Below the pieces are notes generated by a model. It ran no database searches. It saw only the letters and a program-made list of their open reading frames with translations, and was not told the origin of the DNA. The translations under genes and the position numbers were made by a program. Source: Nitrospira sp. (GTDB lineage Bacteria; Nitrospirota; Nitrospiria; Nitrospirales; Nitrospiraceae). Taken from it: a stretch of DNA of 64,000 nucleotides. The stretch covers positions 1-64,000 of the forward strand of contig JAEURX010000027.1 of the NCBI GenBank assembly GCA_016788885.1, given 5' to 3'. Below are positions 1-12,847 of the stretch, in pieces (position 1 is the first letter of the stretch; each line of letters starts with the position of its first letter).

Positions 1-608
1 GCGATCATCTTTTCGATCCGCGCCGTGGCATGGCGATAGGCCTCGCGGATGGCGCGATCGGTTGTCGATTCGAGATAGGCGTTCGCGACGACTTTGATCT
101 TCTGCGAGACGTTGTCGAAAATCAGCAGGGTGTCGGTCAGCAGAAAGGCCAGTTCCGGCATCCCGAGACTATCTCTACGAAGGGACGGCAGTTCTTCGAA
201 GGTCCGCACCACGTCATAACTCAAGTACCCGACTGCGCCGCCGACAAACCGGGGCAGGCCGGGTACCGTCACCGGCCGATATTCCTCCATCAACTCGCGC
301 ACACGTTCCAGCGGGTTGCCCCGGCTCTGAATCTTGAGGCGTTTCTTCCCGCGGGTCAGAATCAAATCGCCCTTTTCTTCATGAAGCACGGCTGAAGAGC
401 CGCTTCCCAGGAAAGAATAGCGCGCCCAATTTTCCCCGCCGGCGACACTTTCCAGGAGATAGGCGGTCGGCCCCTGGTCGATTTTGGCGAACGCCGACAC
501 CGGCGTCTCATAGTCCGCCAGGATCTCCCGATAAAGCGGAATCAGATTACCTTCCGTCGCGAGACCACGAAACTCGTCCAGGGTCAGTGAATAGTGCTGC
601 TTGGTCAT
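1..608 (-). CDS. trpE: Anthranilate synthase component I, N-terminal part (cut by window edge)
   Basis: The first about 202 residues of anthranilate synthase component I, which makes anthranilate from chorismate in tryptophan synthesis. The N-terminal TrpE regulatory domain is visible: LLESVAGGENWARYSFLG at residues 51-68 carries the LLES motif of the tryptophan-binding pocket, and PGLPRFVGGAVGYLSYD follows at 116-132. The catalytic chorismate-binding half lies beyond the left edge. The ATG at 606-608 starts 21 bp after the stop of the LysM lipoprotein gene and has no strong ribosome-binding site, so co-transcription with that gene is likely. PabB is the main alternative; the LLES segment favours TrpE. 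Confidence 0.93.
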   Translation of the reverse strand, partial: MTKQHYSLTLDEFRGLATEGNLIPLYREILADYETPVSAFAKIDQGPTAYLLESVAGGENWARYSFLGSGSSAVLHEEKGDLILTRGKKRLKIQSRGNPLERVRELMEEYRPVTVPGLPRFVGGAVGYLSYDVVRTFEELPSLRRDSLGMPELAFLLTDTLLIFDNVSQKIKVVANAYLESTTDRAIREAYRHATARIEKMI

Positions 609-629
609 ACCGATGTCCGGCTGATCGCG

Positions 630-1313
630 TTACGGCTGGCTGACGATCAGCTTTTGCCCGACTCCGACGGTGTTATCTTTCAAATTGTTCCACTTGCGCA
701 ATTGATCCGGCGCGACATGGTATTTCTGACCGATGCGATACAAGGTTTCACCGGGTCGCACCGTGTGCGTCGTGCCGGTCGCCGAGGCGGCAGTCGCGCC
801 CACGCTTTCCATCAGGTCACTTTGACCCAACGCATCCTTGGCCGTGCCGGTTGCTGACCCCAGGCCCAGATCCGATGGCACATCCGTCTTCAACGCTTCA
901 TCCACAGCCGCGGCAAAGTCTTTCTTCGGCGCCGCTTTTTTGGCTTTCGGGATGGTCGTCAGGCGCTTCATGTCCTCTTGAGCCCGTTTCTCCAGCAGGC
1001 TGGCCTCTTTCATGGCCTGCGCCTCCTCCTGAATCTGGGCTGCCTGCTGACGCACCGCTTCCACCTGGGCGCTCAGTTCACGATTGCGGGCCTCGTAGTC
1101 GCTCAGCTCACGCTTGCCTCGTTTGACTTCGCTGTCCAATTCCGCGCTGCGTTTTTCTTCCTGCGCCAGAAGACGCTGAAAGTTGAGGCTGCGCGCCTTC
1201 TCCGCCTCATATTTTTCCGACATCACGCATCCGCTCAACCCCAGACCACATAGGACCAGCAGCCCAAGGGACCGTACTGCCGTGCGCCTCATGGATCCAT
1301 CTCGCTCAGTCAT
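630..1313 (-). CDS. LysM-domain lipoprotein with coiled coil
   Basis: A predicted envelope lipoprotein of 227 residues. A basic start is followed by a hydrophobic stretch and the lipobox LSGC (Cys 29). A charged, coiled-coil-like region spans about 30-120, and an Ala/Gly-rich linker leads to a C-terminal LysM motif ([19 protein letters not shown] and onward, about 183-225). LysM domains bind peptidoglycan, so the protein probably links the outer or inner membrane to the cell wall. AAGGAG lies upstream of two adjacent ATGs at 1316 and 1313; the second has the better spacing. A longer frame reaching 1448 has no ribosome site and was not used. trpE follows 21 bp downstream. The specific role is unknown. 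Confidence 0.85.
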   Translation of the reverse strand: MTERDGSMRRTAVRSLGLLVLCGLGLSGCVMSEKYEAEKARSLNFQRLLAQEEKRSAELDSEVKRGKRELSDYEARNRELSAQVEAVRQQAAQIQEEAQAMKEASLLEKRAQEDMKRLTTIPKAKKAAPKKDFAAAVDEALKTDVPSDLGLGSATGTAKDALGQSDLMESVGATAASATGTTHTVRPGETLYRIGQKYHVAPDQLRKWNNLKDNTVGVGQKLIVSQP

Positions 1314-1554
1314 CATATCGCTCCTTCGTTGCGGCCATCTGAATGGTCGGCAATCGATTACCCCGGGGGAGAGTGGTCCTGCCGCATCCGCTCCCGGTTC
1401 GCAGTCGGCGAAAGGGGGTAGAATACGGTCCAAGGCAGCGAAAGTCAAAGTGAAATGGGCCAGTCAGGCGTTTGACCCCCTCCCTGCCCCTATGCTACGG
1501 TTCGCTCAAGAATTCCGATCCGCCTATTCTATCCAATCACCGACACAGAAGACC

Positions 1555-2507
1555 ATGGCATCCAGTCCGCACCAGGCCGCAGCACGCACCATTTCGATCG
1601 ACGGGATCACGCTACACCTGGCCCAACCGATGACGATGGCCCAGGAGTGGATCGGCAATCGGGAAATTCTGAAGCAACTGCTGGCCTGCTGGCTCGTGAT
1701 CGATGAACGCGACCTCCCGCTCTCACCTCGCATCACCGGGCAACCAGGCATCGGCAAAACCACGTTGGCCATGGCGGGCGCCCGAGAGCGTAAGCAGGAC
1801 CTCTACGTCTTCCAATGCACCGCGGACACCCGCCCCGAAGACCTGCTGATCACGCCGGTGCTGGCAGAATCCGGAACGATCACGTACCACGCGTCGCCGC
1901 TCGTCACGGCAGTGCTCACCGGCAGCATCTGCGTGCTCGACGAGGGCAACCGGATGAATGAAAAAAGCTGGGCCTCTCTGGCTCCGCTGCTCGATCACCG
2001 GCGCTGCGTGGAATCGATCATTGCAGGCCTGCTCATCCGGGCGCATGCGGACTTTCGCTGCTGCGTGACCATGAACGAAGACGCCTCGACGTATGAAGTG
2101 CCGGACTACATTCTGTCCCGCTTGCAACCGACACTCGGCATGGGCTTTCCCACACGCGACGACGAACTGGCGATTCTGCGGTATCACTTGCCCTTCGCCC
2201 CGGCCGACATGCTAGCCCTCACGGTAGAATTCCTGCAGGAGGCCCATCAACTCAGCCTCGAATACTCCGTACGCGACGGCATCCATCTCCTGCAATATGC
2301 CTTGAAACGACGCGCCCAGGATCCTGCCCATCCCTTGGCCGCCGATGCCGCCTGGAGAGAATCGCTCATCAAAGTCTTGGGCGAAGAGGCCCTCGATCTG
2401 CCGACCCAGTCTCGCAAACGCAAGCGCGCGTTGGGCGATCAGGCCCTCCCGCGCGGACTCGGTGATTTCTTTTTCGAAAGTGATGACCCTTTACACCCCG
2501 GCCGATA

Positions 2508-2508
<1 letters not shown>
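1555..2508 (+). CDS. MoxR-like AAA+ ATPase
   Basis: A 317-residue AAA+ ATPase of the MoxR/dynein-like (AAA_5) type. Walker A is GQPGIGKTT at residues 62-70 and Walker B is ICVLDE, ending at 130. Downstream, [10 protein letters not shown] resembles sensor 1 and a [11 protein letters not shown] segment follows. MoxR ATPases act as chaperones that remodel or activate a partner protein, often encoded next door. Here the TAA stop overlaps the ATG of the next gene by one base (TAATG), which suggests translational coupling. The start is taken at 1555 because homology-like sequence begins there and an AGAAG precedes it; the frame is open far upstream. The C-terminus is rich in Lys/Arg. The target is unknown, but the coupled 632-residue protein is the obvious candidate. 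Confidence 0.85.
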
Positions 2509-7714
<5,206 letters not shown>

Positions 7715-7875
7715 AAGACCTATCGAGGCTAGAGAACCCGAATGAGGTTGTGTGTGTGAATGTTGAGTGCGTGGATCAGTTCGAAGCGCTGGGTCCGAAC
7801 TGCAAGACTTGCCGTATGTCGTGAGAAGACGACCAGAACTGGTCCTCTCGGATCACTTTCATCCATTGCGTATTA

Positions 7876-7904
7876 CAATTAGCACAGGCAGGCAGTCGCA
7901 TCAA
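7876..7904 (-). promoter_or_regulatory. Possible sigma-70-type promoter for the CNNM gene
   Basis: On the minus strand TTGATG (7899-7904) and TAATTG (7876-7881) are 17 bp apart, with TG one base before the -10 hexamer. It lies in the AT-richer 7715-7981 gap, 162 bp before the CNNM start. Nothing else was recognised in that gap. Confidence 0.3.
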
Positions 7905-7981
7905 GCGTTACCACAATTCCCTACCCGCCGCCAAACCATCACAATATCAATAATTTGGCTTCGTGGCCCGGATCCGTCATG

Positions 7982-8689
7982 CTAGGGACTCCCTACGAAG
8001 GCCCCCGCACTGTCATCCCGTATGATAAACGGGTCGGTATCGAGGGCCCGCCGTAGATGCCCGGCAGCCTGCTCTGCCGAGGCGTCGGTCTGAAACTGTC
8101 CTGCATAGACGCGGTATCGGCGGCCTTCGGGCAAATCGACGGCCACCACCCTGCTGCCTGGGTAGGCTCCGCGCAGGCGTGAAACCAGAGCGGATGCGTT
8201 GGCGGGATCGGCAAAGGAACCGACCTGCACACGGAGGACGCCCATCTCCCCTGCCCCTCCCTGGTAGCTGATGACACGCAGTTCAACTTCATCGGTACCA
8301 CGCCCGACCATGCCCACCGCCTGTGCGCCGGCCAGCGACAGGTCCAAGATTCGCCCACGGGCAAACGGGCCGCGATCATTGATCCGGACGGTGACCTGCC
8401 GGCCGGTCGTCAGTGAACGCACGACCGCCACCGACCCCAACGGCAACGTCCGATGCGCCGCCGTGAGTTTGTGCATATCATACACTTCCCCGTTCGCCGT
8501 GCGATTGCCGTGAAAACCTGGGCCATACCACGAGGCACTTCCGCGTTCAACAAAACCCACCGGGTATCCCGGCGGATAGACAGGACGAGCCGGTGCCCAT
8601 CCCGAGCAACCGTTCAGCCACGTGGTCAGAATCAGTAAGAAGAGAGGGAGAAAGAGACGACGGGTGCCGGTCTGCTTCTCCCTCTGCAT
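7982..8689 (-). CDS. rlpA: RlpA-like septal ring lipoprotein / lytic transglycosylase with SPOR domain
   Basis: An outer-membrane lipoprotein of 235 residues. The signal peptide ends in the lipobox LNGC. A double-psi beta-barrel RlpA domain follows (GSASWYGPGFHGNRTANGE; VRINDRGPFARGRILDLS), then a C-terminal SPOR domain (VLRVQVGSFADPANASAL). RlpA proteins cut glycan strands lacking stem peptides and gather at the septum through SPOR binding. The ATG at 8689 gives a standard 30-residue signal sequence. It lacks a clear Shine-Dalgarno, and a dispersed repeat begins only 14 bp upstream of it. A GTG at 8737 is in frame but lies inside that repeat, so it was not used. Start confidence is moderate; family assignment is firm. 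Confidence 0.9.
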   Translation of the reverse strand: MQREKQTGTRRLFLPLFLLILTTWLNGCSGWAPARPVYPPGYPVGFVERGSASWYGPGFHGNRTANGEVYDMHKLTAAHRTLPLGSVAVVRSLTTGRQVTVRINDRGPFARGRILDLSLAGAQAVGMVGRGTDEVELRVISYQGGAGEMGVLRVQVGSFADPANASALVSRLRGAYPGSRVVAVDLPEGRRYRVYAGQFQTDASAEQAAGHLRRALDTDPFIIRDDSAGAFVGSP

Positions 8690-8702
8690 GGAGGAGATCA
8701 CC

Positions 8703-8823
8703 GGGATGCTGACAAAGCCTCCCAGCGGCGTTCTCACGTCGCAACGAGGCTCCGCGTACCACTCAAGTACGCGTCGCCTCGTTGCTTGCTACGGCCTTGC
8801 TGGAGAGTCTTTTTGAGCATCCT
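8703..8823. repeat. Dispersed repeat copy 1 (AGGATGCT-ended element)
   Basis: About 121 bp with imperfect inverted ends: GGGATGCTGACAAAG at the left and CTTTTTGAGCATCCT at the right, which is AGGATGCTCAAAAAG on the other strand. The interior has C-A-G-C-G-G-C-G-T-T-C-T-C-A-C-G-T-C-G-C and CTCCGCGTACC, shared loosely with the other copies. It sits between the rlpA-like start and the ACT-domain gene stop. No coding sequence is seen inside it. Confidence 0.75.
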
Positions 8824-8901
8824 TCGATATGGATGAACGTGAAACCGCCTATGCAGCGGCGCATGGCCTCCTACGTGAGAAGCATGTAGGAGCGGAGCCT
8901 G

Positions 8902-9312
8902 CTAAAATTCGTCGAGCGAATGAGTGCGCAGCACCCCGAGCGCTTTCGTCGTGTTGGACACCGTCAGGACGACAATGGCGCGTTTGCCTTCCCGCGAGGG
9001 CGTGCAATAACCACATTTGACATTGATACGGGCTCTGGTGAGCGAGTCGGCCACCTGCTTCAAGGCCCCGGGCTTGTTCTCCAGACTGAGAATCAAGGCA
9101 GTCTCCTCGCGGAACTTGATCTTAGATTTTCTGAGTGCGATCCGCGCGGCGTCGACATCTGCCACAATCAACCGCAGTTTGCCGGGCCCCGTGACTTCTG
9201 GCGCGGAAAAGGCTTTGATGTTGACTCCGGCAGCGCCGAGTACGGCCGCCACCTCCGCCAGCACACCCGGTTTGCTCTGTCCACTCACCACAAATTGCGT
9301 CGTTGTCGGCAT
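8902..9312 (-). CDS. Tandem ACT-domain protein
   Basis: A 136-residue protein made of two ACT domains: FVVSGQSKPGVLAEVAAVLG and on from residue 7, then ALILSLENKPGALKQVADSL from about 72. ACT domains bind small ligands, usually amino acids. Stand-alone pairs like this are generally thought to be regulatory and not enzymatic. The ATG has a strong GGGAGAGGAG site. The gene starts 29 bp after the cupin stop, so the two are probably one transcript. The ligand and the partner enzyme cannot be told from sequence. Confidence 0.88.
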   Translation of the reverse strand: MPTTTQFVVSGQSKPGVLAEVAAVLGAAGVNIKAFSAPEVTGPGKLRLIVADVDAARIALRKSKIKFREETALILSLENKPGALKQVADSLTRARINVKCGYCTPSREGKRAIVVLTVSNTTKALGVLRTHSLDEF

Positions 9313-9341
9313 CGGCTCCTCTCCCTCCGTGAGTCAGTCCA

Positions 9342-9632
9342 TCAGCCTGTCTGCATCCGCCTATACCCGTAGAGCCACTGAGCAGTTGTCCCACCGATAT
9401 TTCTCACGGTGTGGGACACACCGGCCGGAATCTGGATTTCTTCACCCACGACGGGCCTCAGACAGCGCCCACCGAATTCCAGTTCCAACCGGCCGACGAT
9501 CAGCATGACCAATTCGTCGGTCGCGTGGCGGTAATCCTCCCATACTTGACCGGGCGGATCAACCCAAAGATCACAACTGAAGCCGCTCGCCAGCCATTCC
9601 CGTGCCACTGCCTCCTGATCGACAGGACTCAT
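9342..9632 (-). CDS. Small cupin-domain protein
   Basis: A 96-residue single cupin barrel: DPPGQVWEDYRHATDELVML in the first motif and GEEIQIPAGVSHTVRNIGGT in the second. The usual metal-binding His/Glu set is partly present (H in YRHATDE; H in GVSHTV). The start is set at ATG 9632, preceded by CGGAGCGTG. The frame stays open to 9809, but its first 24 codons would come from the dispersed repeat at 9738-9928 and the extension does not look like cupin sequence. The gene is probably co-transcribed with the downstream ACT-domain gene. Substrate unknown. Confidence 0.8.
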   Translation of the reverse strand: MSPVDQEAVAREWLASGFSCDLWVDPPGQVWEDYRHATDELVMLIVGRLELEFGGRCLRPVVGEEIQIPAGVSHTVRNIGGTTAQWLYGYRRMQTG

Positions 9633-9737
9633 CACGCTCCGTTGAATGACGACACCAAGGAAGTCGCGGAGCAACTCGTCTCTTGCATCATAGCGCGCAT
9701 TGAACTCCACACACCGTCTCGCGTCAGCATACACTAC

Positions 9738-9928
9738 GGATGTGCCAAAAGGCCGTTCGAGCTCGGTGAACGCCCAGTGGCCTGGGGGCGAATCGTACTC
9801 GTGCGGCACGGTGAGTCGCTGAGGTTCACGACGGGCGGAATAACGCGCGTCACGTTTGTGAACGCCGCCGAGATATGAGGCGGCAGTGTCTTTGCGAGAA
9901 CGCTGCTCGCGGACGTTTTCCTCATCCT
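9738..9928. repeat. Dispersed repeat copy 2 (AGGATGCT-like ends, long form)
   Basis: About 190 bp between AGGATGAGGAAAACGTCC (minus strand, from 9928) and a GGCCTTTTGGCACATCC end near 9738. The interior holds GCGAGCAGCGTTCTCGC, GTGAACCTCAGCGACTCACC and CACTGGGCGTTCACC, the last two matching the long copies at 50943 and 57804. It begins one base beyond the stop codon of the aldolase/phosphatase gene. Confidence 0.72.
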
Positions 9929-9929
9929 G

Positions 9930-11054
9930 CTAGAGCTGAGTCCATCGCCCTTCAAGTTTCTTCATGATCTGCGGCATCGTCGTATATTCCATATCCTCCA
10001 GCGGCAGCCGGTGCGGTTCGAACGGCCCATGCTGACGCAATACGTCGGCGGTGCGATTCGCATCCCGCCTCGCCTCATCGTAAGAAGGATCGTCGAACAT
10101 ATCCCGTGGCCCGATCAATCGGCCATTGGCGAGTTGAAACCCGAGACAGGCGACGCGTGGAGGGCCGTCGAACCGGGTCGGAGTCGCCTGTTTCACCGAG
10201 ACCGGCATGAGCGGACCATAATGCGAGCCTCGCATCCAGCCCTCGATGATCCAAGGATAACGGAACGGATCCAGCACCTCCCCCACCGCCGGAAAGTTCT
10301 GCTGCGCACGGACGATCATGACCGGGTCGTCCTTGCCGACATATTTCCCGGCGATCAACGACAGCCGCTCCGTAGAGGTAGCCGCGGCGATGGTCCCGTC
10401 CGCCCTCGAATACACCGCTTTCACCGTATACTTGCCCGGCGACCCGATGAACATGAGCATGTCGTACACCTCCTCCGGGCAATCGAAGAAAATTTTTGTG
10501 TGCTTGTAGATGTCGTGGACCTCGAAGCGGAACCCCTGATGCAGCGTCGGGGCGATCACCAGGCCGGCGGTCGTGAACGGGTCGGCAAACATCTTATACA
10601 GGGGGAGATTCCACGCCCCGGCAGACGTCTTATCCGCCATGAAAATCAGCACCGGGTCGGATTTCCGCTCGACGAACTCCATCTCGGCGACGCCGGGCCC
10701 CTGTCCACGCACGTTTCCGCTGAACGCATCAGCTAACAAATCCTGCCCCGCACCATACAGATGAAGCTCCTTGGCCACTGCGGTGCCGGACTCAAACGTC
10801 TCCCACGCCACCCGGTGAACCGGTTCATGATCGACGCCGTGGCGATGCGTCATGATCAACTGCAAATCATCCCCACAGGCCGACACGTGATAATCGACCA
10901 GCAACCCCTTGCTCTTCGCTACAGCCAGCTTCTCGTTCGCGCAATTCATGAGGGCCGGGTGGATCGCCGAATGCCCGACAAACCCGCCGATGTCCGCCTT
11001 GATCACACTCAGCGTGATCTGGCCGCTGTCCTCCGCACGCTGTTCAATCGCCAT
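9930..11054 (-). CDS. fbp: Class V fructose-1,6-bisphosphate aldolase/phosphatase
   Basis: A 374-residue bifunctional gluconeogenic enzyme of the archaeal/deep-branching bacterial type. It condenses dihydroxyacetone phosphate with glyceraldehyde-3-phosphate and then removes the 1-phosphate to give fructose-6-phosphate. Family signatures: LSVIKADIGGFVGHSAIHP (15-33), ACGDDLQLIMTH (59-70), LYGAGQDLLADAFSGN (99-114), DKTSAGAWNLPLYKMFADPF (141-160) and MFIGSPGKYTVKAVYS (201-216). Tyr209 and Lys212 have the spacing of the known Tyr/Schiff-base Lys pair. The enzyme directs carbon irreversibly to sugars, which fits an autotroph. A dispersed repeat starts right after the stop. No strong ribosome site is obvious before the ATG. 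Confidence 0.96.
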   Translation of the reverse strand: MAIEQRAEDSGQITLSVIKADIGGFVGHSAIHPALMNCANEKLAVAKSKGLLVDYHVSACGDDLQLIMTHRHGVDHEPVHRVAWETFESGTAVAKELHLYGAGQDLLADAFSGNVRGQGPGVAEMEFVERKSDPVLIFMADKTSAGAWNLPLYKMFADPFTTAGLVIAPTLHQGFRFEVHDIYKHTKIFFDCPEEVYDMLMFIGSPGKYTVKAVYSRADGTIAAATSTERLSLIAGKYVGKDDPVMIVRAQQNFPAVGEVLDPFRYPWIIEGWMRGSHYGPLMPVSVKQATPTRFDGPPRVACLGFQLANGRLIGPRDMFDDPSYDEARRDANRTADVLRQHGPFEPHRLPLEDMEYTTMPQIMKKLEGRWTQL

Positions 11055-11300
11055 GGTGCACCCCCAGGTGAAGAAGGGTTCGAGGTCGTCTCCTGGTCAC
11101 AGAGACACCTGTCCTGACACATCCTCTTTCAGGAATGAGCAAAGGCAATGCCTGGGCAAGGATGGGGCCGGTCCGGCAAATGCGCTGGATTTCCTAGCCG
11201 GCTTGACGCCACACACAAGAGGTCCGTGGACAGACGCGACAGTCAGGCAGCGAAATCTGTAGCAGAAGGCAGCAGGCTCATCGATCACGTACCGGCAAGG

Positions 11301-11696
11301 TCAGATCGTCTTTCTTTTTGATTCTTGCACCGACCTGACACCCGGCGAGACTTCCACCCAAGATTGAACGTTGGCCGCGTTGACCGAGGGTTCACTGAAA
11401 AACCACGCCAGCTCTTTGGATTCACCACGGTTGAAGTGGAGCTTCTGCTCGCGGCTCCATTCTCCCTCTGAACTGGACAATCGGGCCCTCACATGGAGGA
11501 AGCCCTCCTTGCCCTCATTCTTGATCGTCGTCGTGACACGCACACCCGCGTCCAGGACCTCATCGACGAGACCCACATCCCCGAGTTGCTGCACGTCCAC
11601 AATGTGGCCAACCGCTTCGCTTGCCGGGCCCCACCCTCCGACATAGGCAAGCCCCAGCACCGCAACAATCGCTCCGAACAGAAAGTTTCCCACCAC
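11301..11696 (-). CDS. Small secreted or membrane-anchored protein, unknown function
   Basis: A 131-residue protein with an N-terminal hydrophobic segment (FLFGAIVAVLGLAYVGGWG), then a soluble beta-rich domain (VTTTIKNEGKEGFLHVRARL; AWFFSEPSVNAANVQSWVEV) that reads like an Ig/FxLYD-type fold and should face the periplasm. AGGAGG lies just upstream of two consecutive GTG codons at 11696 and 11693, so either could start. The 246-bp gap between it and the aldolase start holds nothing certain. A 34-residue membrane peptide gene lies upstream on the same strand. Function not recognised. Confidence 0.7.
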   Translation of the reverse strand: MVGNFLFGAIVAVLGLAYVGGWGPASEAVGHIVDVQQLGDVGLVDEVLDAGVRVTTTIKNEGKEGFLHVRARLSSSEGEWSREQKLHFNRGESKELAWFFSEPSVNAANVQSWVEVSPGVRSVQESKRKTI

Positions 11697-11732
11697 ACAC
11701 CTCCTGGAATGAACATTCAGACGCGTCCGGCG

Positions 11733-11837
11733 TTATTCATGTTGGAGGGGCCCAGGTCCATGCGCCTCCGACCCCACGTTCAAAAAATCCAGTGCTGCCA
11801 GGATGCTGATCGAGACGATGAGCGCGAGTTCCAACAT
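11733..11837 (-). CDS. Short single-span membrane peptide (34 residues)
   Basis: MLELALIVSISILAALDFLN forms one membrane segment, followed by a short polar Gly/Pro/His tail. A very good GGAGGGTGTC stands directly before ATG 11837, which is the main reason to call it real. It precedes the 131-residue envelope protein by 36 bp on the same strand and may be co-expressed. No function can be assigned. The 11838-12082 stretch upstream holds no recognised gene. Confidence 0.5.
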   Translation of the reverse strand: MLELALIVSISILAALDFLNVGSEAHGPGPLQHE

Positions 11838-12082
11838 GACACCCTCCGTTCCGTAATGGGTTATGCCCATGCGGTATGGCAACCCTGGTGCCAGCGGGCT
11901 CGCAGGCAAGAGCGATGGAGGCAACGAAAGCGAATCATTTTGAATAATCAGAGGTTAGGCGAAAGAGGCAAGAGAACATGAGGGGCCAGGAGCGAGCGCA
12001 ACTCTGTTTGACATCCCCGCATGGCGAAGGGACAGGCCGCGCCATGCAGGGAAGAGAACGCCGGAAAAAGGCTGAACGACCC

Positions 12083-12403
12083 CTAGCGTCGCAGGGCGAT
12101 GGGAAAGTCTGGAACCGTGTTGGGTTTGGTGGTCGTGGGCGTTTGTTTCCCACCGGTGAGTTGATTGACCCGTTCAGACAGATACAGGTCCAGCATATTG
12201 ATGCTGATCGTGCCCTTGCCCGTATAGTCAGCCTGGCCGCCCAGGCCTTCCACCAACGCCTTGGTAAAGGCGCCGTTTCCCCAGGCTTGATCTTCCAGCG
12301 AATATTGCTTGCCGGTGGAGGAGGCAAAGACCACGGGACCGTTCTCCGCGCTGGCCAGCTCGCTGACCACGACGTTAATGTCTGCCGCGCCTGGCGCCGG
12401 CAG
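12083..12403 (-). pseudogene. C-terminal remnant of a caspase-like (peptidase C14) protein
   Basis: About 106 codons encode what looks like the end of a bacterial caspase-family protein: ADINVVVSELASAENGPVVF, ASSTGKQYSLEDQAWGNGAF, TKALVEGLGG and LYLSERVNQLTGGKQTPTTT, ending VPDFPIALRR. In intact proteins this follows the catalytic His/Cys part, which is missing. The frame is closed by TGA at 12404-12406, and no start with a ribosome site is present. The upstream DNA in other frames does not restore the missing half. The gene therefore appears truncated at its 5' end. Confidence 0.65.
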
Positions 12404-12472
12404 TCAGGCCCCTCCCGTTCCAATCGATCGCGAATCTCCGGCGCCACCACATCCCCGCCTTCATGAGTGGAA

Positions 12473-12804
12473 TCACGACGGCCAACGTCTGGAGCAGCAA
12501 CCGTCTTCGGCCTTCGAATTTATCTTCGGATAAACACAGGATGCGAGCGCCTTGACCCGACTTTCAAACGCTGTCAGCTTCGCAACAAGCCTAAGGACCT
12601 GCGTCTCAAGCCAACGCTGGTCAGCGTCTTCTGAGAAAACCTTTGGTGGGTACTTGTATGGTTGGTCAACACCACCGCCAAACTCAGGAACTCTGATTTC
12701 TACTGCTCACATGCTCCCTCATGAACCACGAAGTCCGTGAAAGCCGCCATCACATGCACCATGCCGTACAATGAGAAGCCTGTCACCAATCGTGTAGAAG
12801 GCAT
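12473..12804 (-). pseudogene. Possible small frameshifted gene or remnant
   Basis: Two overlapping minus-strand frames together read like one small protein. ATG 12804, with GGAGAAGACG before it, opens MPSTRLVTGFSLYGMVHVMA and ends at TAG 12700. The next frame, open from 12706 to 12473, continues VEIRVPEFGGGVDQPYKYPP and DADQRWLETQVLRLVAKLTA. The second part has no start codon of its own. This could be a decayed gene with one frameshift or chance open frames between the caspase remnant and the CHASE2 gene. The rest of 12404-12847 holds nothing I recognise. Confidence 0.25.
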
Positions 12805-12847
12805 CGTCTTCTCCACATTTGTGTGAGTACGTTCCTCTATGGTGACC

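Noticed and set aside
1183-1554. N-terminal extension of the MoxR-like ATPase
   Set aside because: Overlaps the divergent LysM lipoprotein gene and does not resemble AAA+ sequence.
7767-7985. 72-codon plus-strand open frame
   Set aside because: No ribosome site, no protein-like pattern, and it ends over the rlpA-like stop.
11138-11153. Sigma-54-like AGGCATTGCCTTTGCT upstream of the aldolase/phosphatase
   Set aside because: Two departures from consensus at -24, and part of it is a small palindrome; too weak to call.
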